From positions 32,941 to 96,940 of the forward strand of contig CAJTVJ010000006.1 of NCBI GenBank assembly GCA_910579785.1: a stretch of DNA of 64,000 nt, written 5' to 3'. A program made the position numbers and the translations under genes. Shown one piece after another: positions 50,286 to 60,600 of this stretch. How positions within the stretch are numbered: the stretch's first letter is position 1; each line of letters begins with the position of its first letter. The stretch comes from an uncultured Christensenella sp. (GTDB lineage Bacteria; Bacillota; Clostridia; Christensenellales; UBA3700). A model generated the notes under the pieces. The model was not told where the DNA came from and searched no databases. It saw only the letters and a list, made by a program, of their open reading frames with translations.

Positions 50286-52133
50286 ATGAAAGAGATGATA
50301 TGTATTTGCTGTCCTATGGGGTGCAGACTTCAAGTGGATGACAGCGATTTGAATAATATCGCTGTCACGGGCAACACCTGCCCAAGAGGCGCTAAGTATG
50401 CCAAGGACGAAGTCATCTGTCCTAAGCGCGTGGTAACCTCAGTGGTCCGCGTAGAGGGCGGCGAAATAAATATGGTGAGCGTCAAGACGGCTGACGTCAT
50501 ACCAAAAGACAGGATGTTTGACGCGCTTGCACTGCTCGAAGGGCTGAGCGTGGAGGCGCCCGTACATATCGGGCAGGTCATTGTCAAAGATATCCTCGGT
50601 CTCGGCGTGGACTTTGTCGCAACAAAGAGCGTGGAGAAAAAGCAAAGAGAGAAATACATAGTGTCGTTGGACCAAGGCACTACGTCGTCAAGGGCGATAG
50701 TGTTCAACTCCAAGGGCAAGATAGTCGGAGCCGCGCAAAAGGAGTTTAAGCAGATATATCCCAATCCCGGCTGGGTGGAGCATGATCCCGAGGAGATATG
50801 GAGCAGCCAGTTGGAAGTTTTTAAGCAAGCTGTCGCCAAGAGCGGAGTGACTGCCGAAGACATAGCCGCTTTGGGAATTACCAACCAAAGGGAAACTTCT
50901 CTCGTATGGGAAAAAGCGACGGGCAAGCCGATATACAACGCGATAGTGTGGCAATGCCGCCGCACCGCGGATTATTGCGACGCGCTCAAAGCAAACGGAC
51001 TTGACGACGTGATATACAACAAGACGGGACTTACCGTAGACGCGTATTTCTCCGCCACCAAGCTCAAATGGATACTCGACAACGTCGACGGAGCAAGACA
51101 GAGGGCGGAAAAGGGCGAGTTGCTGTTCGGCACGGTCGACACATATCTTATGTGGAAGCTGTCGGGAGGTAAGATACACGCCACAGATTACACCAATGCG
51201 TCAAGGACTATGATGTTCAATATCAAGGACTTGCAATGGGACGACGAGTTGTTGGCAGTTTACGGCATACCCAAGCGTATGCTGCCGCAGGTGTATCCGT
51301 CTTCTCACGAGTTTGGAGTATGCGACAAGTCGGTCACAGGCGCGCAGATACCGATATGCGGAGTTGCCGGCGATCAGCAGTCCGCGCTATTCGGACATCT
51401 GTGTACGGAGAAAGGCAGCGTCAAGAATACTTACGGTACGGGATGCTTTACGCTTATGAACACAGGCGAGGAGTTTGTCGTATCCAAGAGAGGACTTATC
51501 ACGACGCTGGCGGCGAGTATGCAGGACGGCAGACCGCAGTACGTATTGGAAGGCAGCGTCTTCGTAGGCGGAGCAGTCTTGCAGTGGCTTAGAGACGAAC
51601 TCAAACTTATTAAGTCGGCAAGGGAGGCAGACGAGCTGTCGGAATGCGTCGAGGATACGGACGGCGTGTATATTGTCCCGGCGTTTGTCGGTTTGGGCGC
51701 GCCGCATTGGGACCCCAAGGCGAGAGGCACCGTCACAGGACTTACGAGAGGCACCAAAAAAGAACATTTTGTCCGCGCGGCGTTGGAATCTATTGCATAT
51801 CAGGTCTTTGACGTAGTTCACGCTATGGAGAGCGACGCAGGCAAAAAGATAAGCGCGTTGGCGGTGGACGGCGGAGCAAGCGTCTCCGACATACTTATGC
51901 AGTTCCAATCAGACCTATTGCAAGCCGACGTCGTAAGACCGGCGGTAGTTGAGACCACGGCGTTGGGCGTATGCTATCTTGCAGGGCTTAAAGTGGGAGT
52001 ATGGAAGGATATCGAGGAATTGCGCAGTCAAGTTTGCAAGGGCAAGACCTTTGCCGCTAAGATGGACGAAGAGCGCAGATATAAATTGCTGCTTGGCTGG
52101 GAAGGAGCTGTTGCTCGCGCAAAGTACGTGTGA
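50286..52133 (+). CDS. glpK: DUF1667-glycerol kinase fusion protein
   Basis: ATG 50286 follows GGGAGGGG; the TTG at 50271 is not needed. Residues 1-~120 are a DUF1667 domain with cysteine motifs CICCPMGC, NTCPRGAKYA and EVICPKR. Residues 123-615 are a full glycerol kinase: YIVSLDQGTTSSRA, NPGWVEHDPEEIW, GITNQRET, AIVWQCRRTADYC, DYTNASRTMMFNI, AGDQQSALFGHLC, NTYGTGCF, VPAFVGLGAPHWDPKARG and VDGGASVSDILMQFQSD. It converts glycerol plus ATP to glycerol-3-phosphate. DUF1667 is normally a separate ~120-residue third subunit encoded beside these dehydrogenases, so the fusion would tether kinase and dehydrogenase. No stop codon, SD or internal ATG separates the domains. Confidence 0.93.
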   Translation: MKEMICICCPMGCRLQVDDSDLNNIAVTGNTCPRGAKYAKDEVICPKRVVTSVVRVEGGEINMVSVKTADVIPKDRMFDALALLEGLSVEAPVHIGQVIVKDILGLGVDFVATKSVEKKQREKYIVSLDQGTTSSRAIVFNSKGKIVGAAQKEFKQIYPNPGWVEHDPEEIWSSQLEVFKQAVAKSGVTAEDIAALGITNQRETSLVWEKATGKPIYNAIVWQCRRTADYCDALKANGLDDVIYNKTGLTVDAYFSATKLKWILDNVDGARQRAEKGELLFGTVDTYLMWKLSGGKIHATDYTNASRTMMFNIKDLQWDDELLAVYGIPKRMLPQVYPSSHEFGVCDKSVTGAQIPICGVAGDQQSALFGHLCTEKGSVKNTYGTGCFTLMNTGEEFVVSKRGLITTLAASMQDGRPQYVLEGSVFVGGAVLQWLRDELKLIKSAREADELSECVEDTDGVYIVPAFVGLGAPHWDPKARGTVTGLTRGTKKEHFVRAALESIAYQVFDVVHAMESDAGKKISALAVDGGASVSDILMQFQSDLLQADVVRPAVVETTALGVCYLAGLKVGVWKDIEELRSQVCKGKTFAAKMDEERRYKLLLGWEGAVARAKYV

Positions 52134-52176
52134 TTTTGCAACAACTAAATATATTGATAAATTATTAAAATATTAG

Positions 52177-52234
52177 GTGAGAGAGGGTGATAAAAAAGCT
52201 ATTTGCTTGGACAAAATACTCTCTCACTTTTTTA
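52177..52234 (+). terminator. terminator of glycerol operon
   Basis: GTGAGAGAG (52177-52185) pairs perfectly with CTCTCTCAC (52219-52227), followed by TTTTTT. The loop is long (33 bases), but position and T-run fit a terminator. Confidence 0.65.
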
Positions 52235-52537
52235 TACAAAATTTGCCATTTGTTAAAAACATAACGAACTTTGCCTATATTTAATTCAAATGGTTTTAGA
52301 AATTCGCAATTTCAGTAAGTTTTTTAAAAAAATATAAAAAAATAACTAAAACTTAAAAAATGCAAGAAAATAAAGAAAAAATGTAAAATTATTTTAAAAA
52401 AATCGGAATTTTAATGTTTTTTTAATGTTCGTATGCAATGATGTAAGTGACCGAATTGTACACTGACGCATTTCGCTTGCATGGAATTGATTGAATCAAG
52501 CGGAGTGTAGTTGCCGAAAGGCATCAAAGGAGGGAAT
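52235..52537. other. A-tract-rich leader region of lipoprotein gene
   Basis: Between about 52310 and 52425 the plus strand carries repeated A4-A7 runs spaced roughly a helical turn apart, followed by T runs. This sequence is expected to be intrinsically curved and may act as an upstream promoter element. I saw no clear -35/-10 pair, no riboswitch and no coding frame. Confidence 0.4.
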
Positions 52538-55500
52538 ATGAGAAACAAGAGGTTGTTTGTTTTGATAACGGTAATGCTGCTTATAGCATTTGTGTTGTCA
52601 ATGACATTGATGGCTTGTAAAAAACGTGGCTCCGACGACGAAGATAATAAAAGCGGAGAAGTCTTACCGCCGCCTGACGACAAAGACGACGACGATGAAG
52701 ACAACAAACCTACAGAGCCGTCAAAGCCAGCGTATGCAAAGTCATTTATGAAGGCAATGGAGTACATAACAGGTACTATGCCTAGCGAATTTATGTCTTT
52801 GAACTTCGTTGGAAAAGTTACTCTTAGCGGCAAGAAATACGACATGTCGGTAAAAGGTAATCTTAGCGACGATGACGTACAGCTGTCATTGGTATTTAAA
52901 CCTGAGGGGACGGGCAGCGTTGCTTTTGCGATGTACGCAGTCGATTCTAAGGTATTTGTCGAGACTCAAAGCGGCATAATATACAATATTGCCGAAATCG
53001 ACGTGGATTACTTAGCTTCGATAATCGATAAGCTCCCGGGAGTTATCGACGGCGCGCTGGGCGGTATTCTTGAACAGTACGAAGGTTTGATAAACTTTGC
53101 GCTTAATTTGCTGCTTGGCGGATTTGCTCCATCTTCAAAAATCACGTACAGCGAAGACAACGGAGTCGAGAAATTCGGCTTTGCGATAGACGTACAGGGA
53201 CTTTTGAAGCCGATAGGCTCTGTGCTGTCAGCGTTTAAGGACGTTTTGGGAGACATCGATCTTTCATTGGTCAACGATTTGATATCGGTAGTGCCTCTTA
53301 TCAACGGCAGCATAAATGCAACCGTTTCAAATTCTGTTTTGACGGAGTTTTCCGTAGAACTTTTAGACAATAATCCAAATAATGAGACTTACGGACAGCC
53401 GATGTTGGGATTTGATTCGGCTATCAATTTCTCCGACAAGCCTATTGAGATAGATTTGCCGGACGGACTTGACACCTATCAATCCTTGACGTTGGGCAAC
53501 CTCAGCGCAGACTTTACTATGACGCTTGACACAGGCGGACAGCCGTTTGACATAGGCAAGCTTGTAGACGAAGTCTTGGTTAAGTTTGTTCCGTCGATAA
53601 CCGAGCCGATTTTCGGCGAAGGACAGCTGACTCTTTACGGCAATGCAGAATATTCTCTGGACGTTAGGGCGGCTCTTGATCCGAATCTTGACGGAAAAGA
53701 CGAGGACAACAACTATTTCAACGTGGTATTGAGAGCAGGCGAGAATGAGCTTGCAAGAGTAAATTATCTTGACGGCAAGCTTTATATAAAAGCGCTTGCA
53801 GACGGCGTCAACGGTTTTGCGGAAGGCGGAATCAACGTGGCTATACCGCTTGACCTCAAAGGCTATATCTCTCAACTTGTCAAGCTTGTCACAGACGCTA
53901 TTGACAAGGCGCTTGGCACCGAGTTTAAACCTGAGCTTGAAGCAGGCGCGATAGTGACTGCAAGCATAGCAAGAGACGGAGAAGTGATACTTTCGCCGTC
54001 GCTCCAAAGCGCGATAGTAAAGATTTTGAAGATAATCGGCTTTGAAGAATATATCATACCAAGCGGCGATAGAATAACGATACTTATCAACAATGAGTTT
54101 ATCAAAGCAATATGCGATCTTGCCAAGATAGAACCGATCGAGTTGCCTATATTCGGCGATTTGACGATAGGTCTTTTCGGAGGCGGTATCGAATACGTCG
54201 AGTTGCAGGCAATGGACGTGCTGACTTTGAGAGCCGACAATTTCTTGATCGGTATGGCAAAGATAACAAGACAGGACGTACTTGACAGCATAGGCGACGT
54301 CAATAATTACGGCGAGAATATCGAACAGATAATCAAGTCCTTTGCGCTCAGCTTGCTAAGCGATTTGGACGTAAGCATCGCGCTTGATCTCTCGACGGTA
54401 GATTCCACGGTCAATCTGACGCCTATCATCAACAACGTTATGGCGGTAGCCGGTCAATCGACGTATCTCAAAATGCCTATCGCTCTTGATTTGAGCAACT
54501 ATGACGGCATATTCAAGGTGCGTATCGCTTCAAGATATACGGAAGAAGACAAGATCGGCAGATTGATGTTGGAAGTCATCACTCCAAACGGAGACACCTT
54601 GCTTGGTGTGTATAACGAAAAAGACCGCACGTATATTGACTTGTCGGGTCTTGGATTTATGAAATTCTGTCTGACCAACGTCAACTTGTTTGACATGATA
54701 AGAGGTCAGCTCCTCGGCGATACCCTCAATGAGGACGATCTGCAAGAGGCAGCGGCAATGATGTCAATGTCGAACTCCTCCAACGTGGAGATAGGCAGCG
54801 ACCATATAGGCGCTTATATCAACAGCTATCTCGTTACTACGATTTTGAGAATGCTTGGTATGGATCTCGGATTGGATGTCGAGCTTGACGCTCAAATCAA
54901 CTTTGACGGCTCAATAGATTTGGGACTCGCTCTCGGCGAAATGGTCGACTTGGGACTCAGTATGTCGCTCGGCAAGGAAAGCCAGAGTGAAATCAAGATA
55001 GTTGACGCAATAGAAGAATTGGCAAAGGGCGAGTTTGGCGAATACAACGCAGTCGATGCAGAGATGCTTGTCGACAGCATACTTGTGGCGCAAAATCTCA
55101 ATCTTACGCTTGACCTTTACAACAACAACGTAGACGCTCATACTCATGATAATAAGACGAGAATATTCATTCGCAAGTCGACGGCGACTGCTCCCGGTCT
55201 TACAGAGAGACTTGACAACGGTATGCTTGCTCCTTACAAGTCTATAGTCCTTACTATATATGCTGGCTGGACTAATACGACAAGCGAGGCATTGCTGTTT
55301 GGTTATATTGACGTTGACGGTAAGAAAGTTAATATTCAACTTGCAAAGAAAGCATTGGAAGGTGTCAAAGTTTTAGGAATTCCTATTACAGATGGATTGA
55401 AAGATACCATCATCAATCAGATAAAGATACCTATCGACGTTGATATCAAAGGATTGCTTGTCGGTGCGCTCGGCGGATTGTTTGGCGATTCTTCGGAGAG

Positions 55501-57676
55501 CGAGAACGAAAACTTTGGAGGAGCGATAGACGTACCGGAAGGAGCTTTGCCTGAGCAGAAGCCGTCGGTAGAAGTTAATGACCCAGCTGAGACAGCGTCT
55601 ATTGAAGCAAAAGATACCGCTGCCACGCCGGCTATTGACGAAATGATCGATATGATCACTTTAAAACTGTCGGGATCGTTGGATGTCGATGTTGACGTTG
55701 ACTTCAACGGCGCAGTATTAAGCAATTTGCTTACCAACTTATTGAAGGGCGTCTTCACCGAGATGAATCTTGAATCAATGACGGGCGATGCTACTCCTGT
55801 AACGATAAATTACGATAATAAAAATCCGGGAGTATTTTCAAGCGAATTGTATAATAAGTTAATAGAGCCGCTATTGAAAAAGCAAGTAGGTAATCTCAGC
55901 GGACTTTTGGGCGGTGTGAACCTGCAAGATGTCTTAGCAAATATTATTAAGAGATTCTTGCCTTTGTCTGATTTTGCTGATTTGACGGCTAATGTGTCGC
56001 TCACTGACGGAAAGCTGGCTAATATTTCGGTAATAGCTTCTAATGAAGGCGGAATAGATGATTACGGCTTTGGACTGTATATTTTCAACAGAAAGGCAGA
56101 CGAAGTAATAAGCTGGGAAAATCAAGCTACCGATATATACTTCAACCCGACGTTTGGCGGAAATCTTGTCGATATGTTTGAGACGAGAGCAAGAAAGCAT
56201 ACCGTAAGCAACTGGGAAGTAGACAGCTGGCAGAATATCACTTGGACTCTTAAAGGAAGCGAGACAGACCTTGCTACTTTCTATGCAAATATAGCAGATT
56301 ACGAGGACGGAGAATATATCTTTGTCGGCAAGGCATGGGATAATACGATAGAAGTCAAAGTGACGTTGCACAGAGCCGAGATAGAATCTATCAAGGATAT
56401 TCAAGTCAAGGCAATGCGCGATATACCTACTTACGTCACCGCAGTATTCACCGACGGAACGGAAAGACTTATCACCGACGTGTCGATAGTCTGCGACGGC
56501 AGAGTGAATGCAGAGAACAATGCCAGCGTGACGATAGGCGGCAATACCTATACCTTTACGATAGACTTTGAGGGAGAGGTGCTTGCGATTGATTCTTTGG
56601 TACTCAATGCTTACGACTATCTTGACAAGATAACCGCGTTGGAGAACAGCGGCATAGCTAAGGTAAAGGTCAACGACACCTTCTACCGCAACTTGCCTGC
56701 GACCTACGACTTCTCAGCTATCAAGGCTATGTCGAGACAAGAACTGCAAAAGCCTAATACCTACAACGTCAACGTACGCGTGGGAGAGGGCACGCCGTAC
56801 CAATGCGATTTGGTACTCAAAGTTGAGTTTACTCCGTTTGAGATATATTATATAGAGCGCAACGGACTCAACTATATCGAGACTGACTTTATCGAATACT
56901 CAAAGGGAGAATCCTTCCCAAGCGAGATAACGGTAGTGGGTTACAACGGCAAAGAAAAACTCAAATATACCGCAAAGGTAAGCGAGTGGGATCTTGACGG
57001 CGTGACGATAGACCTCAAAGGCGGTCAGTATTTCGCGTCGGCAATACTCAACAAGGGAGAGTACAACGAATGGCGTATGGAAGCCATAGAAGTAGACGTG
57101 CTCTCGACAGATATCGTTGATTTGACTGAGAGCAGCAAGTCCGTTGTCTTCGATTGGAAGTACTATTTCTACGGCAACGTACCTATTGACAGAGTTTTGC
57201 CATCGTTGCTTGATTTCACGACGAGCGACGGTACGATCAAGAAGAACGTACCTGTGACGATAGACATATCTCAGATATTCGCCTACGAGGCAACCATAAG
57301 AAAGGCTATGGCAGAGGGTATGACATTTGAGTGTCCTGTAAGCGTTGACGTCGTCAACGACGGCAAACCGCTCTTTGTATCGACAGTCAAAGTCACCGTG
57401 CCTGCAATAAATATGTCTTTGACAGAGACCGAGATAAATATAGATTACGCCGATTATATGAAATACGGCAAGTCGGTATTCTTCAGAGACAATATAGCAA
57501 TCATGTTAGGAAGCGACAAAGTTGACGCCAACGTCACCTGGTTTACGGATGAAGTTGTGTTCAACAAAAACGGTACTTATACCGCAATCGTATATCTCGA
57601 CCAAAACGGTCCGTACGAGCAGAGCTGCGAGGTGACGGTGAATATCACTGGCGCCCCGACGGCAAGGGAGGTGTAA
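52538..57676 (+). CDS. 1712-aa surface lipoprotein with beta-rich repeats
   Basis: ATG 52538 has AAAGGAGG five bases upstream; the TTG at 52511 is not needed. The signal peptide ends in LMAC (Cys27), an acceptable lipobox, followed by a charged Asp/Glu/Pro-rich linker (KRGSDDEDNKSG). The body consists of several repeats of an LppX-like beta-rich lipid-handling type: a domain with SLVFKPEGTGSVAFAMY, GIIYNIAEI and similar blocks recurs at about residues 75-280, 300-530 and 590-850, and again later. The last ~400 residues are Ig-like beta domains (YIERNGLNYIETDF). It starts a two-gene unit with the 1351-residue protein, 1 base apart. Ligand unknown. Confidence 0.75.
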   Translation: MRNKRLFVLITVMLLIAFVLSMTLMACKKRGSDDEDNKSGEVLPPPDDKDDDDEDNKPTEPSKPAYAKSFMKAMEYITGTMPSEFMSLNFVGKVTLSGKKYDMSVKGNLSDDDVQLSLVFKPEGTGSVAFAMYAVDSKVFVETQSGIIYNIAEIDVDYLASIIDKLPGVIDGALGGILEQYEGLINFALNLLLGGFAPSSKITYSEDNGVEKFGFAIDVQGLLKPIGSVLSAFKDVLGDIDLSLVNDLISVVPLINGSINATVSNSVLTEFSVELLDNNPNNETYGQPMLGFDSAINFSDKPIEIDLPDGLDTYQSLTLGNLSADFTMTLDTGGQPFDIGKLVDEVLVKFVPSITEPIFGEGQLTLYGNAEYSLDVRAALDPNLDGKDEDNNYFNVVLRAGENELARVNYLDGKLYIKALADGVNGFAEGGINVAIPLDLKGYISQLVKLVTDAIDKALGTEFKPELEAGAIVTASIARDGEVILSPSLQSAIVKILKIIGFEEYIIPSGDRITILINNEFIKAICDLAKIEPIELPIFGDLTIGLFGGGIEYVELQAMDVLTLRADNFLIGMAKITRQDVLDSIGDVNNYGENIEQIIKSFALSLLSDLDVSIALDLSTVDSTVNLTPIINNVMAVAGQSTYLKMPIALDLSNYDGIFKVRIASRYTEEDKIGRLMLEVITPNGDTLLGVYNEKDRTYIDLSGLGFMKFCLTNVNLFDMIRGQLLGDTLNEDDLQEAAAMMSMSNSSNVEIGSDHIGAYINSYLVTTILRMLGMDLGLDVELDAQINFDGSIDLGLALGEMVDLGLSMSLGKESQSEIKIVDAIEELAKGEFGEYNAVDAEMLVDSILVAQNLNLTLDLYNNNVDAHTHDNKTRIFIRKSTATAPGLTERLDNGMLAPYKSIVLTIYAGWTNTTSEALLFGYIDVDGKKVNIQLAKKALEGVKVLGIPITDGLKDTIINQIKIPIDVDIKGLLVGALGGLFGDSSESENENFGGAIDVPEGALPEQKPSVEVNDPAETASIEAKDTAATPAIDEMIDMITLKLSGSLDVDVDVDFNGAVLSNLLTNLLKGVFTEMNLESMTGDATPVTINYDNKNPGVFSSELYNKLIEPLLKKQVGNLSGLLGGVNLQDVLANIIKRFLPLSDFADLTANVSLTDGKLANISVIASNEGGIDDYGFGLYIFNRKADEVISWENQATDIYFNPTFGGNLVDMFETRARKHTVSNWEVDSWQNITWTLKGSETDLATFYANIADYEDGEYIFVGKAWDNTIEVKVTLHRAEIESIKDIQVKAMRDIPTYVTAVFTDGTERLITDVSIVCDGRVNAENNASVTIGGNTYTFTIDFEGEVLAIDSLVLNAYDYLDKITALENSGIAKVKVNDTFYRNLPATYDFSAIKAMSRQELQKPNTYNVNVRVGEGTPYQCDLVLKVEFTPFEIYYIERNGLNYIETDFIEYSKGESFPSEITVVGYNGKEKLKYTAKVSEWDLDGVTIDLKGGQYFASAILNKGEYNEWRMEAIEVDVLSTDIVDLTESSKSVVFDWKYYFYGNVPIDRVLPSLLDFTTSDGTIKKNVPVTIDISQIFAYEATIRKAMAEGMTFECPVSVDVVNDGKPLFVSTVKVTVPAINMSLTETEINIDYADYMKYGKSVFFRDNIAIMLGSDKVDANVTWFTDEVVFNKNGTYTAIVYLDQNGPYEQSCEVTVNITGAPTAREV

Positions 57677-57677
57677 T

Positions 57678-60600
57678 ATGACAGCGAGAAAAAGAATTAT
57701 CTCTGTAATAAGCATCATTACGTTGGTCTTGGCAATTACGGCAGGCATTACGCTTTCCGCAGTTGTCGGAGCCGGCAACAATAAGTACGTTGGAGAAAAC
57801 ATTACTCTCTCCAACACAGACGTGACTGTCGACGTTCAGACGTCGACCAAGTCGCAGGCTGAGGAAAATATAATCGGCACGCCGATAGCAACCGCGGAAG
57901 AATTGCAGGCATTCATAAGAGGCACCGATACTTACGGATACCTTACGAGTGACGACATTGTTCTTGATTGGGAAGGCGTAGGCTCGCAGTCTATATTCAC
58001 AGCGGGCAGAGTGCTTGACGGCAACGGTCATACTCTTACGTTGAAAGAGGCTGACGCCGGAAAGAACGCGGGATATGCAGAGAGCTTCAGGGACCCGTTG
58101 GAGCGTAGAGACGAAACTATTGCCAATTTGGCAAAGAAACGCAATTACGGTATGTTGGTCGATTACAATCTCGGTACAATAAAGAATATTAAATTTGTTT
58201 ATAATTCTACAAGCGCCGAGGTTACCAATAATGACCAAGACGGCAACAGCGGAGAGAAAACTTTATATGCCAATTACGTCGGACTTGTCTGCGGTACCAA
58301 TACGGGTAGGATAGAAAATTGCGACCTTAACGTAAGCGGATCTTTCACTTATAAATTTAATATAGGTAAGATAAATGATACTTCTGATGGGAAAAACAGT
58401 CGTTTTGAGACGTATTGGGGCGGTATTGCTGGACGTAACGGCGGCATAATAACCAATATCACTGCTCATTATGATGATTTTACTTTGAATATGCAAACTA
58501 CTGCCGGCAATAGATCTAAGACAGGTTTTTTTGGAACTACTTGGGAAGATGTTGTTACTGATGCAAAATCTATTGGCGGCGGTATTGCGGGTAGAAACGA
58601 TGCTGTGACAGATGCCGATATAACCAAGACTGAGATAAGCAATATCATAATTATGGGGTCTATGTATCCTAAGATGAATTCAACTCCACAGGACAAAGGA
58701 TTAACAAAAGGTAAAAGATATGGAGAATTTGCTGCGGTTGTCAGCACCAATTCTCAATATTCTCACGGTATTGGTGCCAGCGCTGATGCTCAGGCAAAAG
58801 TAGATAATATCATAACGGCTTTCAATGTTGATTACGCTAATGCAAGCCAGACTATGGGAGATGCTGTTTCTATGAATGCCGTTGTGTTCTGCGGAAAAGC
58901 TACCAACGTGACAATGTTGGCAACCACTGATAAACCTGTGACTATCAATGGCGTAAAACAGCACGTAGATTACCAGACTGATCATTGCAACTGTGGCGTA
59001 GCCGGTAATCCCGGTGAACATGAAGCTGGCTATGGCAACGTAATTCATACAGGTGAATATTCTAATGTCACGGTTGGATTTGATAATGACGGTAAGCAAA
59101 CTATCACAGTTACGCCAAAGGATAAAGCCAATAGTATACTTGGTGAACTTGCGTTTACTAAATATACGGGAAGAGGTACGACGGAAGACGACGCCGTTTT
59201 GGAGGCAGGTATTGAGGACTCAGCGTCTTATGCAGACGTAGCTAGTAATGCTTCTACGTATCTTTATAATAAAACAGATATTAGACAAGACAGCTTTACG
59301 TTCAAGGTAAGACCTTATCAGGCGACGTCCAGCAAATTCTGGGAGATTGGCGCATATTCCTATCTGATTGCCAACATAAGCAACGTAGGCGCAGCCGAAT
59401 ATACTTATACCGGCGAGGACTATTTGAAAGGTCAATTCAGCTATACAACTCTTGTAGGCGGCAAGACGGGCGCGGTAGATCCCGAAGGACTTAATGCAAG
59501 AAGCACAGCTGACGGCGGAAGAGTCACAGAGGGCAGACTGCCTGGGGAATATAACATTAAGTTGGAGGAAAAAGAAGCAGGACTTTCTTACGTCGACAAA
59601 GCAAATCAAGTGGTCGCATTTGTAGAAGAAACGCCGACGACGCATACTTTCAAGATAAACCTTGCCACTATCATTCCTTTGGACGCAAGTTTGCTTGCAG
59701 AAAATTGGATGGATTCTCAACACGACTTTACGTTTGAGCTTGCAGGCGGCATTGAAGGCGCGGCAGACGGTTATGAATATGAGGTCAACGGATCTCAGCC
59801 TACTCCTGTCAGCGGACTTGTGATGCAAAATAAGGTTGATACCAAGGCTGACGGCAGAACTTATATCGTCAGATTGACAAGCGGCGGCGTGGCGGTAACA
59901 GAAGATTATACCTATACCGTCAAGATCGACTTGACAAATCCGACGGCGGAAATCATTCATTATGAACACCCTGCCGACAGATATTATACGCACAACAAGA
60001 TCACGATCAAGGCTGTCGACAATGCCAGCGGCGTAGCTAGCATCGTAATGAACAGTTATGACGGCGACAATCTCAATCATACCCACGACATTATGTCGGA
60101 AGGCACGTTGAACGACGACGGCACTTACACGTGGCAGTTCCAAGACACCGGCAGAAAAGAAATCGTGGTAACTGACAACGTCGGACACAGCAGCACTATT
60201 GAAGTCAACGTCAAGATAGATACGACTCAACCTACGATTACGGTAGACGCGTACTACTACGTTGAGAAAAAAGTGGAAAACGGAATGGACGGCGACGGAA
60301 ATCCGACGTATGAAATGCAACAGGTAAAGACTCCGTACGTAAGCGGCACGGAGATTACTTCCGCAGTATATTTTGAGGCAAATGCGACATTCGGCGAGTC
60401 GGGCGGTGGAATAAGATACAGCCTTGACAACGGCACAACGTGGCAAGACTACAACGGAACGCTGACAGTTAAGAGACCTGCTCAGGTAAAATTTAGGGCG
60501 GTATCCAATACCTATACTCACCCCGATGACGACGTACATCCGTATCCCAACAGATATCCGCTCACCGATAATTGGGGAGATAAGACGGTAGATGTTGTCA

